Assembly: GCF_028204155.1 (NCBI RefSeq)
Contig: NZ_JAQLOI010000003.1
Span: forward strand, 558,001 to 622,000
Length of the DNA: 64,000 nucleotides
From: Vibrio algarum
GTDB taxonomy: Bacteria; Pseudomonadota; Gammaproteobacteria; Enterobacterales; Vibrionaceae
Direction of reading: 5' to 3'
The first letter of the stretch is position 1. Each line of letters begins with the position of its first letter. Of this stretch, positions 18,234-26,522 are shown in pieces. Made by a program: the position numbers and the translations under genes. The notes under the pieces are model-generated. The model was not told the DNA's origin, did not search any database, and saw only the letters and a list, made by a program, of their open reading frames with translations.

Positions 18234-18256
18234 GCCAGTAGCAACGTGCTACTGGC
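18234..18256. terminator. Hairpin between the binding-protein and permease genes
   Basis: A perfect 10-base-pair stem GCCAGTAGCA / TGCTACTGGC with a three-base loop, flanked by A7 and T6. It works in either direction on paper; on the minus strand it would terminate or process the transcript just after the binding-protein gene, giving more receptor than membrane subunits. Confidence 0.85.
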
Positions 18257-18264
18257 TTTTTTAC

Positions 18265-19062
18265 TTAATTAATTTGTTTTAACCAAGCATCACTTTTGAA
18301 CCACTTATCGTAAATACGATCATAAGTGCCGTCACCTTTGATCTGACGAAGGAAGTTGTTCAAAAAGTTAACCATATCTGGATCACCTTGCTTAACAGCC
18401 CAACCAAGAGGCTCATAAGTAAAAGGTTCTAGGATTGAATCAACTTTATCGCTGTTTTGAGCTGCATAAATAGAAACGAAAGGCATATCATAAATCATTG
18501 CATCTGCTTTACCGTTAATCACTTCCATAGCCGCATCAGTTTCAGTCTCAAATGCATTGTACTTAGCCTTACTTAGCATTCTCTTAACAACCACCTCGCC
18601 AGTTGTTCCAAGCTTACTAGTCACTGTGTATTTCGGATCATTTAGATCTTTATAACTGTTGATTTCGCCTTTTAACTTAGGGTTTACAATAATGGATTGG
18701 CCAACAATTATATACGGGTCAGCAAAGTTAACCTTCATGTTTCGCTGGGCATTGATTGTCATACCCGCCATGATTAAGTCACATTTACCAGTAATTAGCG
18801 CAGGAATAATTCCATCCCATGCCGTGTTAACAGGTACATACTTCACACCCATTTGTTTTGCCATTACTTTACCTAAGTCAATATCAAAGCCAATGTAGCT
18901 GTTGTTTTTTGACTTCATTTCGAACGGCATATAACCAGCGTCAAAACATGCACGCAACTCACCAGATTCAGCAATACCATCTAAAACGGGTCCAGCATTC
19001 GCACTTGCGGAGCAGAAGATTATCGCGCCAAGAGCCGCTAACTTGCCTATTTTATGTTTCAT
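18265..19062 (-). CDS. Periplasmic amino-acid-binding protein of the second ABC transporter
   Basis: SBP_bac_3 receptor of 265 residues with a signal peptide (MKHKIGKLAALGAIIFCSAS, cleavage near ANA-G). Family motifs are GELRACFDAGYMPFEMKSKN, SYIGFDIDLGKVMAKQMGV, NTAWDGIIPALITGKCDLIM and MTINAQRNMKVNFADPY. First gene of a three-gene operon (receptor-permease-ATPase). The ligand is a polar amino acid that cannot be specified from sequence. Confidence 0.9.
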   Translation of the reverse strand: MKHKIGKLAALGAIIFCSASANAGPVLDGIAESGELRACFDAGYMPFEMKSKNNSYIGFDIDLGKVMAKQMGVKYVPVNTAWDGIIPALITGKCDLIMAGMTINAQRNMKVNFADPYIIVGQSIIVNPKLKGEINSYKDLNDPKYTVTSKLGTTGEVVVKRMLSKAKYNAFETETDAAMEVINGKADAMIYDMPFVSIYAAQNSDKVDSILEPFTYEPLGWAVKQGDPDMVNFLNNFLRQIKGDGTYDRIYDKWFKSDAWLKQIN

Positions 19063-19501
19063 TTTGTTAATTCCTTGTTATTTTTGTTAACAATACCATC
19101 CATTAATGGGTTTTTATTCATATAAACTAGATATTATTGCATCAAAAGGCATTTGTACAGCATAAATACGCAACGAGGATACCAAGGGCATTATACGTAA
19201 CCACCAAAATTGTGCATTTAGCATTACGTAAAGCAAGAGATGTGCCGATAATTAAATACGTACTTATTGATAAAAATAAGAGTTATATATTGCACAAACA
19301 AACAAAAACAGATTAAAATATCGAAAAGTATCTGTTTTGTATTTTACAAATAAAACAGTCGCACTATATTTGTGCGAAAAAGGAGGGAGCGAGCTAAATT
19401 GGTGCTACTAGCAATTGTTCGTTAAATAGCCATCTATGCAGAATAAACGGCTAAATATTATTTGATAGTCGATGACACACTGAAGGTTAACTTTCTACCC
19501 A
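19063..19501. other. Intergenic region upstream of the binding-protein gene
   Basis: AT-rich 439-base gap between the binding-protein start and the cra stop. It presumably holds the promoter of the ABC operon. A short inverted repeat CGCAC-N7-GTGCG lies at 19360-19376. A strong purine tract AAAAGGAGGGAG follows near 19377, but no open frame begins after it. I see no RNA gene. Confidence 0.4.
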
Positions 19502-20479
19502 CTATCTACGTATTAGTTTTCTTGGAATCAATTCAATCCCGGATTGCTGACGCTTTGCAGAAGCCGTAAGAGCAAGAGCAAGAGCGCTATCAGAGATCAA
19601 TTCAAACTGTTGAGGCAACGAATTAACTTTAATCGGCAGAAAATCGAGTAACCTATTGTCACCGAATGTGCCCAATTTTATATTAGACATTAACTTTGGA
19701 TGCTCTAACAACACATCTAACACCCCTTCCAATAAAGTGTAAGATGTAACGACAATCGCATCAGGTACGGTTTTGTCTCTCACCCATTCTGCAAGTACCG
19801 TTTTTCCTTCTTCCCTATTAAAATGTTTTCCATATCCAACAATAGTATTTTTTTTATGCGCCCGTACCGCTGCTTCAAAGCCCAACTGTCTATCTTTGGA
19901 AACACTTAACTCAGGCAGAGCACCAATCAACCCTACAGTTTCAACACTAGAAGATAAGACCGAGTTAGTTAAATCAAAAGCGGACGTATAATCTTCACTA
20001 ATAACGCAACCAAAATGCTCATCATCCAACGGCCGGTCTATTGCGACAACTGGCGTTCCGGCTTTTTGTACCTTTAAGTAATATTCGTTTGCTTTAGGTA
20101 AACAAGTTGCAACAAAAAGTGCATCAATTCGCCTGCTCAATAATGCATCAGCTAAACTCTCTTCGATTTCTGGTGCATCATCGCTACAGCCAATCAAAAT
20201 TTGGTAGCCTGCCTTACGTGAGTTTTGCTCTAGTAGTTTGGCTAGTTTTGCATAACTAGAATTTTCCAAATCTGGAATAATTAGACCAAATGAACGGCTA
20301 TTTCCTGCACGTAACGAGGAAGCCGCATGATCAGGACGGTAACTATGCTGGTTAACAACCGCCATAACTTTCTGCTGGGTCTTCTCACTTATACGATACT
20401 TTTTTGCTTTCCCATTGATAACATAGCTTGCTGTGGTCTTTGAGACACCCGCCAATTTTGCTACTTCATTTAGTGTCAT
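19502..20479 (-). CDS. cra: Catabolite repressor/activator Cra (FruR)
   Basis: LacI-family regulator of 325 residues. The DNA-binding head MTLNEVAKLAGVSKTTASYV is followed by the FruR-specific INGKAKKYRISEKTQQKV segment and a sugar-phosphate-sensing domain. It is transcribed divergently from fruBKA, with three GCTGAA...TTCAGC operators between them. In the family it represses fru genes until fructose 1-phosphate binds and also tunes central carbon metabolism. Confidence 0.93.
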   Translation of the reverse strand: MTLNEVAKLAGVSKTTASYVINGKAKKYRISEKTQQKVMAVVNQHSYRPDHAASSLRAGNSRSFGLIIPDLENSSYAKLAKLLEQNSRKAGYQILIGCSDDAPEIEESLADALLSRRIDALFVATCLPKANEYYLKVQKAGTPVVAIDRPLDDEHFGCVISEDYTSAFDLTNSVLSSSVETVGLIGALPELSVSKDRQLGFEAAVRAHKKNTIVGYGKHFNREEGKTVLAEWVRDKTVPDAIVVTSYTLLEGVLDVLLEHPKLMSNIKLGTFGDNRLLDFLPIKVNSLPQQFELISDSALALALTASAKRQQSGIELIPRKLIRR

Positions 20480-20546
20480 TTCAGTGCCTTTTTGTGTCGC
20501 TGATCAAAATTTTATAGATTATTTATCATTCTGACTTGAATTATAC

Positions 20547-20562
20547 GCTGAACCGATTCAGT
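20547..20562. promoter_or_regulatory. Cra operator 1
   Basis: GCTGAACCGATTCAGT, a near-perfect match to the Cra palindrome GCTGAA-N4-TTCAGC, 68 bases upstream of the cra start. It suggests autoregulation. Confidence 0.75.
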
Positions 20563-20568
20563 ATTATA

Positions 20569-20584
20569 GCTGAAAGGATTCAGC
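20569..20584. promoter_or_regulatory. Cra operator 2
   Basis: GCTGAAAGGATTCAGC, perfect arms, 22 bases (two helical turns) from operator 1, so both sites face the same side of the DNA. Confidence 0.8.
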
Positions 20585-20685
20585 AAAGCTTGAAACATGA
20601 CTTAAATCACCTAATCCGCATAAATATAGAATGGCGGTAGGTTTCAGCAGCATGATTTGATGTTTGCTGAATTTTTTAAACAAAT

Positions 20686-20701
20686 GCTGAACCGATTCAG
20701 C
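20686..20701. promoter_or_regulatory. Cra operator 3, proximal to fruB
   Basis: GCTGAACCGATTCAGC, perfect arms, 87 bases upstream of fruB, consistent with repression of the fru promoter. Confidence 0.82.
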
Positions 20702-20787
20702 ATTTGTTCCTAACAATGAATCGGTAGATTAAAAGCCAATAGACCCAATTAGTGAAGCTCACCGAAAAGAGCAAATAGAGGCACGAC

Positions 20788-21924
20788 ATGTTAAAACTGA
20801 CCACGCAAGATATCCAACTAGATAAAGCAGCGAAAGACAAAACCATCGCTATTCGTTCGTTAGCAGAAGATCTAACGAATAAAGGGCTAGTAGAAACCGG
20901 CTATGTTGATGGCATGCTTAACCGCGAAGCTCAAAATACAACATTTCTTGGCAACGGTATCGCTATTCCTCACGGAACGACTGATACTCGCCACCTTGTT
21001 AAAAATACAGGTGTAGCTGTTCATCACTTTCCTCAAGGCGTTGATTGGGGTGATGGAAACACCATCTATATTGCCATTGGTATTGCAGCCAAATCGGATG
21101 AACATTTAGGTATTTTGAAACAACTTACTAAAGTGCTTTCTGCTGACGGTGTAGAAGAAAAACTGAAACTCGCCTCTTCGAAGCAAGAGATAATAGCGTT
21201 GTTAAACGGTGACGTTCAGTTTACCGCTGACTTCAACGAAGCCCTGATCCTGAATGATTTCCCTGCAAGTGACATGATTCAGCTCTCTGCTGTTGCGGGT
21301 GGTTTACTTAAAAACTCTGACGCCGTTGAGTCGAATTTTATAGCCGACCTTATCAGTAAAACACCGAGTTACCTTGGTCGCGGTTTATGGCTAATCAGTA
21401 GTACACATTCTGTATCCCGCACAGCAATGTCTGTCGTTACTCTCTCAGCTGAGTTTGCGTTTGAAAACAAACCTGTTAAAGGAATAATTACCCTTGCCGT
21501 TTGCAATAACGCCCACCAATTTATGCTAGATAAGTTGAGCGACTTAGTCTTCCAACAAAAACAAACCAGCATTCTTAGCGCCAATAAACAAGAACTAATA
21601 AACCTATTTAACTCAGATGCGGACCAATCTCTTGCGTCTAGCGGAGCAGATAATAGCGCCGTATTTACCATCAAAAACGCTCATGGTCTGCATGCTCGTC
21701 CAGGCGCTATGCTGGTCTCAGAAGCGAAAAAATTTGAGTCTGTTATCAAGGTCAAAAATCTTGATGGCGAAGGTAAAACCGTTAATGCAAAGAGTTTAAT
21801 GAAAGTGATTGGGTTAGGTGTCTTGCATGGACATTCACTGGAGTTTTCCGCAGAAGGTTCTGATGCAACCCAAGCAATTGAAGCAATAGGCGCGGCCATT
21901 GAATCTGGTTTAGGCGAAGGGTAG
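20788..21924 (+). CDS. fruB: Fructose PTS diphosphoryl transfer protein (EIIA-FPr)
   Basis: Fusion of an N-terminal EIIA-fructose domain and a C-terminal HPr-like domain, 378 residues. The EIIA phosphorylation site is His62 in IAIPHGTTDTR; the HPr-type site is His302 in NAHGLHARPGAM. A linker of about 130 residues lies between. It passes phosphate from enzyme I to FruA. First gene of fruBKA, with AGAGGCAC upstream of its ATG. Confidence 0.95.
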   Translation: MLKLTTQDIQLDKAAKDKTIAIRSLAEDLTNKGLVETGYVDGMLNREAQNTTFLGNGIAIPHGTTDTRHLVKNTGVAVHHFPQGVDWGDGNTIYIAIGIAAKSDEHLGILKQLTKVLSADGVEEKLKLASSKQEIIALLNGDVQFTADFNEALILNDFPASDMIQLSAVAGGLLKNSDAVESNFIADLISKTPSYLGRGLWLISSTHSVSRTAMSVVTLSAEFAFENKPVKGIITLAVCNNAHQFMLDKLSDLVFQQKQTSILSANKQELINLFNSDADQSLASSGADNSAVFTIKNAHGLHARPGAMLVSEAKKFESVIKVKNLDGEGKTVNAKSLMKVIGLGVLHGHSLEFSAEGSDATQAIEAIGAAIESGLGEG

Positions 21925-21933
21925 GAGCACATT

Positions 21934-22875
21934 ATGACAACCAAAAAAGTCGTGACCGTCACCCTAAATCCGGCACTGGATCTCACCGGAAAATTGGGAA
22001 CATTAAATGTAGGAAGCGTGAGCCTAGTAAATAAAGGTTCATTACATGCAGCAGGTAAAGGTGTGAATGTTGCGAAAGTACTTTCTGACTTAGGCGCAGA
22101 GGTTACCGTGACCGGGTTTCTTGGCCGTGATAACCAAGATATTTTCTGCGAGTTATTTGAAGAGATTAACGCAAAAGACAAATTTGTACGTGTAAACGGC
22201 GCGACCCGTATCAACGTCAAACTCGTCGAGGAAAGCGGCGAAGTTAGTGATATAAATTTCCCTGGCGTCGAGGTTTCAGAAATAGAAATTAAGCAGTTTG
22301 AGCAGGTTCTTTTTGAACTCGCTGAAGATCACGACTATTTCGTCATTGCAGGCAGTCTACCTAAGGGAGTTTCCCCTCAATTGTGTGCGAATTGGATTCA
22401 ACAGCTTCACGATGCTGGGAAAAAAGTCCTTTTTGATAGCAGCCGTGACGCCCTAACAGAAGGGCTAAATTCACACCCATGGTTAATCAAACCAAATGAT
22501 GAAGAACTGTCTGGTTTTGTTGGCCGCTCGCTTAAAACCCCTGAAGAGTGTCAACAAGCAGCAGAGGAGCTTGCTGATAAAGGCATAGACAACATCGTGG
22601 TCTCTATGGGTTCTGAAGGCGTGTTGTGGCTCAACCAAAATCAATGGTTACGGTCACAACCACCGAAGATGACTGTAGTAAGTACAGTGGGCGCAGGTGA
22701 CACGTTGGTCTCTGGTCTTTGTTGGGGACATATGCAAGGTATGGAAAAAAACAATTTATTACGTTTCGCCACCGCACTGTCAGCATTAGCTGTATCGCAA
22801 GTAGGTGTCGGCGTATCGAGTTTAGAAGAGCTCGAATCCCTACAGCAACAAATACAGCTCACTGAGTTGAGTTAA
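21934..22875 (+). CDS. fruK: 1-Phosphofructokinase
   Basis: PfkB-family kinase of 313 residues that makes fructose 1,6-bisphosphate from fructose 1-phosphate. Motifs are TLNPALDLTG at the start, AAGKGVNVAKVLSDLGA (about 37-53) and VSTVGAGDTLVSGLCWG (about 249-265), where the Asp of GAGDT is catalytic. It starts nine bases after fruB. Confidence 0.95.
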   Translation: MTTKKVVTVTLNPALDLTGKLGTLNVGSVSLVNKGSLHAAGKGVNVAKVLSDLGAEVTVTGFLGRDNQDIFCELFEEINAKDKFVRVNGATRINVKLVEESGEVSDINFPGVEVSEIEIKQFEQVLFELAEDHDYFVIAGSLPKGVSPQLCANWIQQLHDAGKKVLFDSSRDALTEGLNSHPWLIKPNDEELSGFVGRSLKTPEECQQAAEELADKGIDNIVVSMGSEGVLWLNQNQWLRSQPPKMTVVSTVGAGDTLVSGLCWGHMQGMEKNNLLRFATALSALAVSQVGVGVSSLEELESLQQQIQLTELS

Positions 22876-22915
22876 CAATAAATACTATTAATTAATGAGT
22901 TAAAGGTCGATTATT

Positions 22916-24655
22916 ATGAATATAGCTATCATTACAGCTTGTCCAAGCGGCGTTGCTAACAGCATCATTGCTGCTGGTCTGCTAGAAAAAGCCGCGAAGT
23001 CTTTAAACTGGACTGCAAAAATTGAGTGCCAATCATCTGTTATTCAAGGAGAAACTCTTACCGCAGAGGATATTGCACAATCAGAGGTCATTGTTATCGC
23101 AACAAACACGCCTATTGATACCACCCGTTTCGTCGGTAAAAAAGTCTGCCAAGCTGCAATTTCAGAAATAACTGAAGACCCAAAAGCATGGTTGGAAAAC
23201 GCCGCTACTGATGCCACTGAACTAACGACTTCCGACGCTACTACACTTTCAGAGTCTTTAAGCACCCCTACTAGCGCAAGTAAAAAAATCGTTGCGGTTA
23301 CGGCTTGTCCTACCGGTGTTGCACACACATTTATGGCGGCAGAAGCTTTAGAAACGGAAGGTAAACGCCTTGGACACCAAATTAAAGTCGAAACTCGCGG
23401 CAGTGTTGGTGCTAAAAACCAGCTTACTGACCAAGACATACAAGAAGCAGATTTAGTCATCATTGCTGCTGATATTGATGTCCCATTAGATCGCTTTAAC
23501 GGTAAAAAACTCTATAAAACAAAAACAGGACCAGCTCTTAAAAAAACCAAAGAGGAAGTTGAAAAAGCCTTCGCCAACGCAACGGTTTACGCTCACACCA
23601 ATGGCGCGGTCACTGCAAAAGAAGAAGAAAGCAAAGGTGTCTACCAACACCTAATGACTGGTGTTTCACATATGCTACCAGTGGTTGTCGCTGGTGGTCT
23701 AATCATCGCGCTCTCATTTGTCTTCGGGATCGAAGCGTTTAAAGAAGAAGGAACGCTTGCCGCTGCGTTAATGACGATTGGTGGGGGGTCTGCATTTGCC
23801 TTGATGATTCCTGTACTTGCTGGTTACATTGCATTTTCGATTGCGGACAGACCAGGTCTAGCTCCCGGCCTTGTCGGTGGTATGTTAGCAAGTTCAATTG
23901 GTGCTGGCTTCTTAGGTGGTATCGTTGCAGGTTTTCTAGCCGGTTATTCAGCTAAATTTATTGCTGACAAAGTGCAGTTACCTCAATCGATGGACGCATT
24001 AAAACCCATCCTTATTATTCCTTTAGTAGCCACTCTAATTACTGGTCTAGTGATGATTTATGTGGTTGGTGGCCCGGTTGCTAGCATCATGTCTGCAATG
24101 ACGGAATTCCTTAATAATATGGGTAGCGCTAATGCAATCATGTTGGGTGTCGTTCTAGGTTGTATGATGTGTTTCGATTTAGGTGGCCCTGTCAACAAAG
24201 CGGCTTACACATTCGGCGTTGGCCTTCTTGCATCAGAAACCTATGCTCCAATGGCTGCAATAATGGCCGCTGGTATGGTACCAGCACTGGGTATGGGCTT
24301 AGCGACATTCCTTGCAAAAAATAAATTCAATCAAAGTGAACGTGAAGGGGGTAAAGCGTCATTTGTACTAGGTTTATGCTTTATATCTGAAGGGGCTATC
24401 CCATTTGCAGCTCGAGATCCAATGCGTGTAATCCCTTGTACAATGGCCGGTGGTGCCGTTGCTGGTGCACTTTCTATGCTTGCGGGTTGTGAGTTAATGG
24501 CACCTCATGGTGGCCTATTTGTTCTCTTTATTCCAAACGCTATCTCTTCAGTACTTATGTATATTGTAGCCATAACAGCAGGTACAGCCGTGACTGGATT
24601 TGGTTATGCTTTCTTGAAAAACCGCTCCGAAGAAGGGCAAAAAGCTATCGCTTAA
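22916..24655 (+). CDS. fruA: Fructose-specific PTS EIIBC
   Basis: Membrane permease of 579 residues. It has two EIIB domains: a degenerate first (ITACPSGVANSI, about 6-17) and the active second with the phospho-Cys in VTACPTGVAHTFMAAEAL (about 126-143). The EIIC transport domain follows (about 245-570), with GVSHMLPVVVAGG and the FDLGGPVNKAAYTF motif. Last gene of fruBKA. Confidence 0.95.
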   Translation: MNIAIITACPSGVANSIIAAGLLEKAAKSLNWTAKIECQSSVIQGETLTAEDIAQSEVIVIATNTPIDTTRFVGKKVCQAAISEITEDPKAWLENAATDATELTTSDATTLSESLSTPTSASKKIVAVTACPTGVAHTFMAAEALETEGKRLGHQIKVETRGSVGAKNQLTDQDIQEADLVIIAADIDVPLDRFNGKKLYKTKTGPALKKTKEEVEKAFANATVYAHTNGAVTAKEEESKGVYQHLMTGVSHMLPVVVAGGLIIALSFVFGIEAFKEEGTLAAALMTIGGGSAFALMIPVLAGYIAFSIADRPGLAPGLVGGMLASSIGAGFLGGIVAGFLAGYSAKFIADKVQLPQSMDALKPILIIPLVATLITGLVMIYVVGGPVASIMSAMTEFLNNMGSANAIMLGVVLGCMMCFDLGGPVNKAAYTFGVGLLASETYAPMAAIMAAGMVPALGMGLATFLAKNKFNQSEREGGKASFVLGLCFISEGAIPFAARDPMRVIPCTMAGGAVAGALSMLAGCELMAPHGGLFVLFIPNAISSVLMYIVAITAGTAVTGFGYAFLKNRSEEGQKAIA

Positions 24656-24690
24656 CTTGTTTATATAATGGACAAGTAACGTTATCTGTT

Positions 24691-24723
24691 AAAGCGGGGT
24701 CTTCTCTATGAAGGTTCCGCTTT
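24691..24723 (+). terminator. Terminator after fruA
   Basis: Stem AAAGCGG / CCGCTTT with an inner CTTC/GAAG pairing, followed by a T run, 36 bases after the fruA stop. Confidence 0.75.
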
Positions 24724-24920
24724 TTCTTAACTTATCCGCAATAAATAGACACCTAAAGCCTCCTCAATCACCTTGTTCGGATTATTCATATTCGTAGCCA
24801 TCACTTCTTGCCACGCAATTAGACGTAAATCGTCTATAAAAAGTTGTGTCTAGCCCAGTAAATTAACGTATCCTTGGCGACCCAACAATTAGTAATGTCA
24901 ATATATTAAGAGTCGATTCA

Positions 24921-26179
24921 GTGGGCGAGCTAAAAAAGAAATTACTTTGTGGTCAGGCCTAGGGCAACTGTCCACTACCCTTTTAGGGACAGGCTTATTC
25001 ATGATACCCGCTATCGCTGCTGGTATTGCTGGTGAAGCGTCTTTATGGGCGTGGCTAATTCTTTTTGTCGCTGTTATTCCCATTGCCCTTACTTTCGCTG
25101 CCTTAGGAAAGCGCTATCCCAGCGCAGGGGGCACAGCTTATTTTGTCCGTAAAGCCTTTGGGCAACGTATGGAACGTAGCGTCGGATGGCTATTCTTAAG
25201 TGTGACTCCCGTTGGGATCCCAGCTGGTGTGGCGTTGGCCGGCAGTTTCGGAAAACAATTACTTCCAACACCTTTAGACAACACGCTTCTTGCAGAATTA
25301 ATAACCATTGGCTTGTTAGTCATGGTTAACCTGATGGGTAGTAAGTCATCAGCGCGTATTCAAACGGTTATTGCTTTAGCTATCTGTGCCTTAGTTTCTC
25401 TATTTTGGGTTTACGGTGACGTAAGTACCGCAGATATAAAGATGCCAGTATTAACTTCCGATTCAATATTACCCATCGCTTCTGCCTTAGGGGTTATGTT
25501 TTGGTGTTTCGTTGGCATAGAGGCATTTGCACATATGGGTGAAGAATTTAAAAAACCCGAAACTGACTTTCCTATTGCCATTATATTGGGTTGCTTATTT
25601 GCAGGTGCGATCTATTGGAGTTGCTCCGTCGTTATTCTTAAGTTTCATGCGTACGGCACAGAAGAGCTGGCGGCGGGCTCTATTCCATGGATAAGCGAAC
25701 AAATCTTTGGTAGTAAAGGCGCTATATTGATTAGCCTTATCGGCTACTTTGCTTGTTTTGCTAGCTTAAATTTATATATTCAAAGTTTATCAAGAATGGC
25801 CTTCGCTATTGCAAAAAACAGCCACCCTAACGCTAAGATGGCGGTTATTTCTAAACGTGGGGTTCCTGCTTATGCGACACTGACGATTTCTGCGATACTT
25901 GTCATTTGCTCTTTCATCGGTGAAGTACTGGGTATCGACTTAGAGGCGTTAGTTAAATTAGCCAATGGTGTATTTGTACTTGTTTACTTGCTCGCGATGC
26001 TATCGGCTTACAAATTACTGACTGGTATGAATAAAGTGCTATCACTAACGGCTTTGGTCATCACAATGTTGGTATTCGCTTGCCTTGGATGGGCTTCACT
26101 TTATGCCATCGCTGTTTTGTTTTCAGTCCATTTTTTGCGTAATGGCTCCAAACTGCTACTTGTCGCCAGTAAAAAATAG
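24921..26179 (+). CDS. APC-superfamily amino-acid transporter, YjeH-like; start region frameshifted
   Basis: Membrane protein with about 12 hydrophobic segments, resembling the amino-acid exporter YjeH: WSGLGQLSTTLLGTGLFMIP, SAGGTAYFVRKAFGQRMER, WLFLSVTPVGIPAG. The continuous frame starts only at a TTG (24947) with no ribosome site. One extra A in the A6 run at 24932-24937 would join it to GTG GGC GAG CTA at 24921, giving a natural N-terminus MGELKKEITLWSGLGQ with AAGAG upstream. I therefore infer a lost A here. Its position 265 bases after fruA suggests a separate transcript. The substrate is unknown, probably neutral amino acids by homology. Confidence 0.75.
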
Positions 26180-26522
26180 CGAATCTAAACTTAATAGATT
26201 ATTACAAACTTAACTCTAATTTTTACAAATCGAGCCAATACGAACATTGTTGCTTATATACAAACGAACAAACAGATTGCAATTAGGTAACAACACTCAG
26301 TTAAAAATGTGAACCACGTATCTTCATTAATAAATCTATCCAATTATGCTGCCATCACTAAAGAATGTCGTCAAAGGGCCGCTATACTAATAGTTATTGG
26401 CAGGTTATTTATACCAACAACAATAATTATAATAACATTTAGAGCACGGGATATGATTTATCCCATTCAATTTATGAGCTTATTAACAAAGAGCAGGAAA
26501 AATTTTTGTTAAGGGATGTAAT
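26180..26522. other. Intergenic region before the chemoreceptor gene
   Basis: 343 bases, AT-rich. It presumably carries the chemoreceptor promoter; AAGGGATG lies just before the ATG at 26523. A 67-codon open frame from a GTG at 26309 has no plausible ribosome site or recognisable product, so I treat the stretch as non-coding. Confidence 0.5.

Larger units (their letters stand above)
20480..20787. other. Divergent cra/fruB control region
   Basis: This 308-base region contains three Cra-type operators: two close to cra and one about 90 bases before fruB. No other gene is visible. Confidence 0.7.

Noticed and set aside
24727..24855. Minus-strand open stretch of about 40 codons after fruA that looks protein-like
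   Set aside because: It is bounded by stops, has no start codon with a ribosome site and matches nothing I recognise; it also overlaps ordinary intergenic sequence. Possibly a degraded gene end, but not supportable.
26309..26512. 67-codon open frame from a GTG upstream of the chemoreceptor gene
   Set aside because: No ribosome site, AT-driven codon use and no recognisable product; treated as leader or intergenic sequence.
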